Assembly (NCBI GenBank): GCA_029964075.1
Contig: CM057140.1
Span: 5,536,643 to 5,600,642, forward strand
Origin: Patiria pectinifera
Taxonomy: Eukaryota > Echinodermata > Asteroidea > Valvatida > Asterinidae
Direction of reading: 5' to 3'
Length of the DNA stretch: 64,000 nucleotides
Shown: positions 60,401 to 64,000 of the stretch, piece by piece
Layout: each line of letters begins with the position of its first letter
Position numbering within the stretch: position 1 is the first letter of the stretch
Program-made: the position numbers and the translations under genes
The notes under the pieces: generated by a model
What the model was told of the DNA's origin: nothing
Database searches by the model: none
What the model saw: only the letters and a program-made list of their open reading frames with translations

Positions 60401-63364
60401 TGGTCATGGAGGCCAGTACACGGTGAATCCTTCCAAGCTTCAAAGGGTTTGCTGTAGTCAGCCAGAGTGCTCATGCACTATGACCCAGGTAAACAGTTTT
60501 ATCCAGTGATGCCAGCCCGTATGGTGTGGGCGCTGTGTTAGCCCACTGCATGCCCGATGGTTCTGAGCACCCAGTCGCTTACGCTTCGCGTTCGCTATCG
60601 TCAGCAGAACGAAACTACTCACAGCTAGATAAAGAGGGACTAGCAGTGATCGTCGGGTTGAAAAAGTTTCACCAGTACGTGTACGGTCGCCACTTCGAGA
60701 TAGCTACGGATCACAAATCGCGGCTAGGACTGTTCAGTAAGAAGCGACCAGTATCAGTGTTAGCTGACTGGTTTACTGTGGCCTTGAAGTCACCACAGAT
60801 TCGCAGTTTACCCGACTCTTTCATCACGGGTACAATGGGGGATGCCCAACGAAAGAATGCTACAGGTTCGATGACTCCATCTCTTTGGAGTCGACCGAGT
60901 TCATCCTCCACTTGCTGTTTCATGGCGAAGGGTACTGGTATGGCTTCAGAATTTGGTTTTGCGTCAGCTTTTACGCTGATGAGCTCCTGTTGTCCTTTGA
61001 ATTTTGTCTTTTGAGTTTGTTCAATTCATCGCGAAACAACTCACTGTACTGTACTGTCCTGTGATGTCGATAGGAACAGGTGTGTGGTTCACTTGACGGA
61101 TTGTGTGTCATGCTAATCGAAGATGGCGTAGCCAGTTACGGCCAAGAAGATTGGGTCCCTTGCCTGACACGACGAGAAGAAGCAATTGAGCGGTTTGGTT
61201 GTTGTGCTCAACTGCAACGGTGCAACTTGCAATGACTGGTATTTTCTGACCTGTGTATGCACGCAGTTCAATGTCCGTGTCCTTGCATAGTGTCAGTTTG
61301 TTGTCAACAAATACGACTCGATGGTGTTGTCAGTGAGGATGGAAACCGAGGCACCAGTTTCGATTTTCATGGTCACCGGTTTGCAGTTGATGGACACAGT
61401 TACTAAAAACGGAGGCTCTTTCGTCTGTGAAGTTGTCTTGTACATGGTGTAGGTTTTTGTAGGGGGCGCACTCTCTTCCACATCAACATTTCCATCAATG
61501 TTGTATGTGTTGTGCTTTGACTGTGTCGATGATGACGTCTATAGGGTTTACTGGTCCTTCACACCTTGGCCACGTGACCTTGCTTTCCACAGTTATTACA
61601 GTTATAGGAGCGAGCTCGGCAGTTCTGTGATGTGTGTTCTGTTTGTCCACAGCGATAGCACTTGCGAGGCCCATGGGACTTGCCGTGTGCTTGACTGTGA
61701 GTTTGTGGCCTCCCTCTACCCTTACCCTGGGGCTTTACACTGCCGAATTTGTGCGTTTGTTTGTTTGGGTGGATGGGGGGGCTCCCGTCGCTTGTATGTT
61801 GCTGGATATCCTTCGCATTCTTCGCTGCCAGCTCCATGGCTCGAGCCATTTCCCAACCCTTATCAAACTTGAGAGTAGATTCAGACAACAATCTACATTG
61901 AATCCGATCATCCTTGATACCGCACACCAAGCAATCACGTGGCATGCCATTGAGAGTCTCCCCAAAACCATAGTGTTGTGCGAGGTGACGTAGTTCCGCA
62001 ATAAACTGAGAAACTGACTGGCCTGCTTGCCTAACTTTGGAGTTAAACTTGTATCTCTCCTCTATGACAGATGATTTTGGGCTGAATTGATTCTTGGTGA
62101 TTGAAAGTAGTTCATCAAATGTCTTTTCACCAGCTTTGTCTGGCGCAACTAGGCTGGAAATCAACTTGAATGTATCCGCCCCATAGCCAGTCAACAGAAT
62201 GGCTCTTTTCTTACCCAGTGCTCTCACATTATTCGCCTTAAAAGACTGTCTCCAAGGGTGCACATACGCCATGTCTCCTTCTTAACATGAAACTCACCTA
62301 CGTTACCGAAGGTATTCATGTTACCTCGTCGCCAATTGTTATAACCAGGTAAACACACTAATTTGGGAGCTGCAAACACGTACTGTTTATTTCTACATGA
62401 CTACACGACTCGTGCATCTACATGACGCACACTTGCAATGCACACTCATCGATAGTATTTCGCACATCTTAGCGAATATAAATAAGACCTAAGTCATCAA
62501 ATATGATGACTTAAGTCGTTGCTTGCAAACTGAATGAGGAAAACAACAACTTTATGTATTTTCAATTTTGTGTTAGATCCATGTTCCAAAACAATCTTTC
62601 ATCGATTGGAGAGAGGCCATTTGCCACCGTCAATAAAACAATCCAACAGGTGTAAGTAAATTCATCATCCATTTTTTTTTTTTTTTGTGCTTTCCTGAAC
62701 GGAATCAAGTACAAGTACATGTATAGTACCATGTTTGTCAAAGCATGCAACCAATATTTTGTATAACTTAGCCCTTAATGAACAAGACTCCGACATCAAT
62801 TTGACGTCCTGGGTTGCACATGTATATAAGCATTTGCCTGTTCAAATCACGTAATGAGTGTACCAGGTTAAATATTAGATTCAATAACTCAAGACAGAAA
62901 AATGTGGTTTTCGCCAATATCGCAGGTCTGATAAAGTACTTAAGTGCATGTAATGATAGATTCGCGAATTTCCATCATTGTGTCATATAGTATGAAATTA
63001 GATTCTAACTTTTCCCGACTTTCCAGATCGTTGTATGACAGTCATTTGACAACTATTTCCGATGTCGTATGGCAAGATTTGGGAATCAACGCCTATGTGT
63101 AAGTTACAGTTTGTGTGACAAAGTTTTCGCTTTCAAGTTTACATTTTGCTGCCAAGATTGTTACTGTTGTAAATTTTCCTTCCTGAATATTTTTTAAGTT
63201 ATAGTTGTAACGTATCGCAGCATTAACGATGTACCTCATTGACAACGTTTTTGGGAGATTATTGGGGTTGAACATAATACCTTTTCATTTTGTTCCTTTG
63301 TTCTCAGGGCTGTTGATAACACCCTCCAGTTTGCGCCTGCAACAAACCGGACTGATCTGAAAAT
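46343..63364 (+). CDS. Gene 2: tandem paralog, LRR membrane protein (3' partial, span of visible exons)
   Basis: Coding exons are 46343-46524, 48276-48347, 49488-49547, 49730-49798, 50217-50288, 51774-51845, 52353-52421, 54005-54076, 54504-54593, 54791-54862, 55044-55115, 55419-55490, 55880-56023, 57054-57122, 62577-62651, 63027-63098 and 63308-63364, all joined by phase-2 introns. The window ends in the intron that in gene 1 precedes the Cys-rich exon, so the stalk and membrane domain are expected to the right. The visible part is a signal peptide, an LRR N-terminal cap and about 17 LRRs. Exons match gene 1 one to one from 50217 on, except that gene 1 exon 5404-5475 has no partner. The shared order shows a tandem duplication of the whole gene. 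Role as in gene 1: inferred cell-surface protein, ligand unknown. Confidence 0.85.
46525..48275. other. Gene 2 intron 1
   Basis: 1.75 kb with G- and C-rich tracts (46911-46930, 46967) and a repeat-like passage. A small AG...GT segment at 47819 was judged not to be an exon. No other gene seen. Confidence 0.5.
48276..48347 (+). CDS. Gene 2 LRR exon
   Basis: 72-nt, phase 2/2, between TTCAG and GTAAGT. It encodes KIAQNDLKEIPKNSLMELPY then LISL. Joined to exon 1 it reads NDTNVLKIAQNDL, a normal LRRNT-to-LRR junction, so it is exon 2. Confidence 0.9.
48348..49487. other. Gene 2 intron
   Basis: 1.1 kb, AT-rich, no recognised feature. Confidence 0.5.
49488..49547 (+). CDS. Gene 2 short LRR exon
   Basis: 60-nt, phase 2/2, between CATAG and GTAAGT. 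It encodes NLTGNSIAKPFEIPESVGNL, a shortened LRR of 20 residues with an N-glycosylation sequon (NLT). Confidence 0.85.
49730..49798 (+). CDS. Gene 2 LRR exon
   Basis: 69-nt, phase 2/2, between CTTAG and GTGAGT. It encodes YASGNQLQDIDLVMKNGVKL then QIV. Its gene 1 partner would lie upstream of the window. Confidence 0.85.
50217..50288 (+). CDS. Gene 2 LRR exon
   Basis: 72-nt, phase 2/2, between TCTAG and GTAAGT. It encodes NFEDNRIKAIGNNTFSRCTK then LINV. Partner of gene 1 exon 159-230; the intron before it is also similar. Confidence 0.9.
50289..51773. other. Gene 2 intron with a GACTCGAGTC-related repeat
   Basis: 1.5 kb. At 50466-50600 it has GAGTCAAATCGAGTCACAG and similar motifs, related to 24120-24695. 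No gene seen. Confidence 0.5.
51774..51845 (+). CDS. Gene 2 LRR exon
   Basis: 72-nt, phase 2/2, between CACAG and GTGAGT. It encodes NLNSNDLTVIEAGTFKSCSD then LQHL. Partner of gene 1 exon 4733-4804. Confidence 0.9.
51846..52352. other. Gene 2 intron lacking the extra LRR exon of gene 1
   Basis: About 500 bp. It partly aligns to gene 1 intron 4805-5403, but no counterpart of exon 5404-5475 is visible here. Confidence 0.6.
52353..52421 (+). CDS. Gene 2 LRR exon
   Basis: 69-nt, phase 2/2, between CGAAG and GTAAGA. It encodes NLLSNHLKELGPDTFEGLEA then QQV. Partner of gene 1 exon 5687-5755. Confidence 0.9.
52566..53345. repeat. Element with inverted ends carrying a SINE
   Basis: GGTTCAGATTCTTCCAAAAG near 52566 is matched in reverse complement near 53340, and the inverted similarity runs about 55 bp further in (ACCAAATTCGG, ACAGATG, CCATACCAT). 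The edges are approximate. A tRNA-derived SINE lies inside. Confidence 0.65.
52634..52935 (+). mobile_element. tRNA-derived SINE
   Basis: A tRNA-like head has a B box GGTTCAAACCC at 52694-52704 and an A-box-like GTCCAATGG at about 52651. It is followed by GGGCAAGACACTTTAC, a segment common in invertebrate SINEs, then CGCTATATAAGC and a TTATTATTATAATTATTAAT tail. It is a retroposed copy, not a working tRNA gene. Confidence 0.75.
53350..54004. other. Gene 2 intron, no recognised feature
   Basis: About 650 bp, no coding signal. Confidence 0.45.
54005..54076 (+). CDS. Gene 2 LRR exon
   Basis: 72-nt, phase 2/2, between TACAG and GTGAGT. It encodes LMRYNDVQLFKAHTFGKSTK then LNLM. Partner of gene 1 exon 6714-6779, which is two codons shorter. 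Confidence 0.9.
54347..54410. repeat. (AT)n microsatellite
   Basis: An uninterrupted AT dinucleotide run of about 64 bp in a gene 2 intron; it is likely to vary in length between individuals. Confidence 0.95.
54504..54593 (+). CDS. Gene 2 LRR exon (30-codon repeat)
   Basis: 90-nt, phase 2/2, between TACAG and GTGAGT. It encodes ILDDNRIPEIPAYFFVDPSN then a polar extension ending IDTL. Partner of gene 1 exon 7216-7305. Confidence 0.9.
54791..54862 (+). CDS. Gene 2 LRR exon
   Basis: 72-nt, phase 2/2, between TTTAG and GTGAGT. It encodes SIANNAVSRVAIGAFNGVKN then FQKL. Partner of gene 1 exon 7506-7577. Confidence 0.9.
55044..55115 (+). CDS. Gene 2 LRR exon
   Basis: 72-nt, phase 2/2, between ATTAG and GTGAGT. 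It encodes RMQNNHLTTLPEGLFDAKTE then ISQV. Partner of gene 1 exon 7748-7819. Confidence 0.92.
55419..55490 (+). CDS. Gene 2 LRR exon
   Basis: 72-nt, phase 2/2, between TACAG and GTAAGA. It encodes FLAENDIDFLPENLLVNTSI then TEMM; the sequon NTS parallels NTT of gene 1 exon 8511-8582. Confidence 0.9.
55880..56023 (+). CDS. Gene 2 double LRR exon
   Basis: 144-nt, phase 2/2, between CGAAG and GTGAGT. It encodes SFNRLPSIPDGLFRNQTKL and then IQRNQIRVLNREMFKDLHSL. Partner of gene 1 exon 9050-9193. Confidence 0.92.
56024..57053. other. Gene 2 intron with a repeat end
   Basis: About 1 kb. CACTGTAAAAAAACAATG at about 56070 resembles the terminus of a repeat family, and a G-rich run follows TTTTTTCCT near 56532. 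No gene seen. Confidence 0.45.
57054..57122 (+). CDS. Gene 2 LRR exon
   Basis: 69-nt, phase 2/2, between GACAG and GTAAGT. It encodes FAFGNPLIEIQAWIFYNTQL then TNL. Partner of gene 1 exon 10585-10653. Confidence 0.92.
57986..58660 (-). pseudogene. Gypsy integrase remnant
   Basis: The minus strand carries an H2C2-type linker region (WRSRVVIPPQGRSK, ELHDSHPGISRIKTLARSYV) and then, at 58358-57986, an rve core piece (FLVIVDAQSKWLNIHAM, GLPEVIVTDNITNLTSAEYE). Stops and a frameshift separate the parts. Not functional. Confidence 0.8.
58789..59622. mobile_element. MITE, CACTCTTAGAAAA ends (copy 2)
   Basis: 834 bp, same family as 44657-45564, with the same GTACCCAATGTTGCG start and TAGAGTG end. It is inserted at the inversion breakpoint region of the gypsy element. 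A clean target duplication is not seen here. Confidence 0.8.
59627..59684. repeat. 58-bp imperfect palindrome
   Basis: GTAGTCTGCTGGAACAAGGG is followed by a GTACGGCTGATCAGCCGTAC centre and the inverse of the first arm, with few mismatches. It can form a strong hairpin and lies at the edge of the inverted gypsy segment. Confidence 0.85.
59690..60717 (+). pseudogene. Gypsy RT and RNase H remnant (inverted segment)
   Basis: The plus strand reads RT pieces (LPRIEELFA, KTFSKLDLSHAF; active-site region FPDDVPVTG in place of YxDD, near 60073) and then RNase H with CMPDGSEHPVAYASRSLSSA and NYSQLDKEGLAVIVGLKKFH, ending at ATDHK near 60717. Frameshifts are present. The opposite orientation to gag and integrase marks an inversion. 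Confidence 0.8.
60711..60923 (-). pseudogene. Gypsy RT N-terminal piece
   Basis: Minus-strand frame with LGRLQRDGVIEPVAFFRWAS and KLRICGDFKATVNQ, the first conserved blocks of gypsy RT. It stops abruptly near 60715, where plus-strand RNase H ends: this is the second inversion breakpoint. Confidence 0.8.
61293..61481 (-). pseudogene. Gypsy protease remnant
   Basis: A short minus-strand frame contains VTMKIETGASVSILTD, the retropepsin active-site region, where the usual DTGA is ETGA. Loss of this Asp would inactivate the enzyme. Confidence 0.7.
61559..62272 (-). pseudogene. Gypsy gag remnant with zinc knuckles
   Basis: A 237-codon minus-strand frame. It contains capsid-like text (RYKFNSKVRQAGQSVSQFIA, ELRHLAQHYGFG) and two CCHC knuckles at the end (CYRCGQTEHTSQNC and CNNCGKQGHVAKV). 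It is the longest intact frame of the element. Confidence 0.85.
62577..62651 (+). CDS. Gene 2 LRR exon (25 codons)
   Basis: 75-nt, phase 2/2, between GTTAG and GTAAGT. It encodes SMFQNNLSSIGERPFATVNK then TIQQV. Partner of gene 1 exon 19274-19348. Confidence 0.92.
62652..63026. other. Gene 2 intron, no recognised feature
   Basis: About 375 bp with a T run near 62670. No coding signal. Confidence 0.5.
63027..63098 (+). CDS. Gene 2 LRR exon
   Basis: 72-nt, phase 2/2, between TCCAG and GTAAGT. It encodes SLYDSHLTTISDVVWQDLGI then NAYV. It shows the ancestral form of the altered gene 1 exon 22318-22386. Confidence 0.92.
63308..63364 (+). CDS. Gene 2 last visible exon
   Basis: 57-nt, phase 2/2, between CTCAG and GTAAGG. 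It encodes AVDNTLQFAPATNRTDLKM. Partner of gene 1 exon 22663-22719, with an added sequon NRT. The Cys-rich exon should follow to the right of the window. Confidence 0.9.
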
Positions 63365-64000
63365 GTAAGGATCTTTCACGACTCTCATATAAATTATTAC
63401 TTGATGGTTACTAAAGATATTGGTTTTGCTCTACATGTTATAAATGGCCCATATGTTCTCTATTTTATTAAAATGCAATCCTTGAAAATGCACCTTTGAG
63501 TCGAATTCAACCTTATTTTAAATTGCATATGTTTGTCATTTGCAAGGGTTCTTGGTGCCTTTCGGTTTTATACTGAAGCAAACGTCCATATATAATTTTG
63601 AGCATGCGTGTGATGTCATTCAAGGCAGAATCCTGGGTGTCAATTCCAACTATATCACATCAACAGGTACCTGGATTTTGGATGTATTGCTATCATAAAT
63701 GTTCCGTTACGATGACCGTAAGCCAAAGAGCATCTTTTCTCACAAATGTTTTCATTAAGCAAACGGTCTGGTTTACAACTTAAACAGAAAACCCCTGAAA
63801 CGAACAGTGACTTCCAAAAATGACATAACAACAACAGCGCCCTCAGTTGTTAGGAAAACATGGAAAATTTGAAATGTTCAGAGAGGTTTTTATACGTTAA
63901 TTGTTTAAATGTTCCTAATGAAGTTCATGTCATGGAACTTATAGACTTGACCTGTATTGCATTGGTACAATACACCGTAAAAAAAAAAAAGCATAGGCAT
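63365..64000. other. Gene 2 intron running off the window
   Basis: Similar to 34430-34550 and to gene 1 intron 22720-23880 in places (TTGACCTGTATTGCATTGG near 63945 against TTGACCTATCTTGCATTGG near 23808). The next exon would lie a short way past the right edge. Confidence 0.6.

Larger units (their letters stand above)
57510..62510 (-). mobile_element. Broken Ty3/gypsy-type LTR retrotransposon with an internal inversion
   Basis: Read on the minus strand from right to left: LTR-like sequence from about 62510 to 62340; a primer-site-like TGGCGACGAGG near 62330; gag with zinc knuckles; protease; start of RT. Then a segment of about 1 kb (59690-60717) has RT and RNase H on the plus strand, so it is inverted. 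Then a MITE (58789-59622) and the rest of pol with integrase on the minus strand down to about 57530. Short matching LTR edges (AAACACACTAATTTGG near 62350, AAACACACTAAATTGG near 57517) bound it. Frames are broken throughout. It sits antisense in the largest gene 2 intron. Confidence 0.8.

Overview
The window is animal nuclear DNA, most likely from a marine invertebrate (deuterostome or lophotrochozoan). The evidence is short coding exons with GT-AG introns, LINE, SINE, gypsy and MITE debris, frequent TACATGTA motifs, and a protein architecture with no bacterial counterpart. No rRNA, tRNA gene, operon or CRISPR array was seen, and the species cannot be named from this sequence.

The real genes are two tandem, same-strand paralogs that encode a leucine-rich-repeat (LRR) membrane protein. 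Gene 1 (exons 159 to 33078) lacks its 5' end, which lies upstream of the window, but has its 3' end. Gene 2 (46343 to 63364 and beyond) has its start (signal peptide and LRR N-cap) but runs off the right edge. Most LRR exons are 57 to 75 nt, and all are bounded by phase-2 introns (the codon TTG/CTG/GTG/ATG is split after its second base). Each exon therefore carries about one LRR and can be gained, lost or skipped without a frame change. In gene 1 the LRR array is followed by a Cys-rich, ephrin-receptor/GCC2-GCC3-like segment (exon 23890-24077 plus the start of the next exon). A 1.8-kb exon (30929-32737) then encodes the rest of the Cys-rich ectodomain and a multi-pass membrane domain of about nine segments. 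A last exon (32948-33078) encodes a short Cys-rich cytosolic tail. LRR array, Cys-rich stalk and a non-GPCR multi-pass domain together make the most interesting coding feature here.

Layout: 1-10.7 kb holds gene 1 LRR exons with broken LINE copies in introns. 10.7-19.3 kb is one large intron with inverted minisatellite arms, a 1.4-kb transposon with CACAGTG ends and a 5-bp target duplication, and a broken antisense ORF family with a Cys-rich tail, itself split by a TA-flanked MITE. 19.3-24.1 kb has four more gene 1 exons among duplicated blocks. 24.9-30.8 kb is a TIR-flanked repeat block. 30.9-33.1 kb is the membrane-domain coding end of gene 1. 33.5-35 kb holds a decayed third copy of part of the gene. 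35-46.3 kb is intergenic with TE remnants. 46.3-63.4 kb is gene 2, with a gypsy retroelement (internally inverted, and carrying a MITE) in its largest intron.

Exon boundaries were set by reading frame, GT/AG sites and paralog comparison. Expression, splicing and function are not shown by the sequence.
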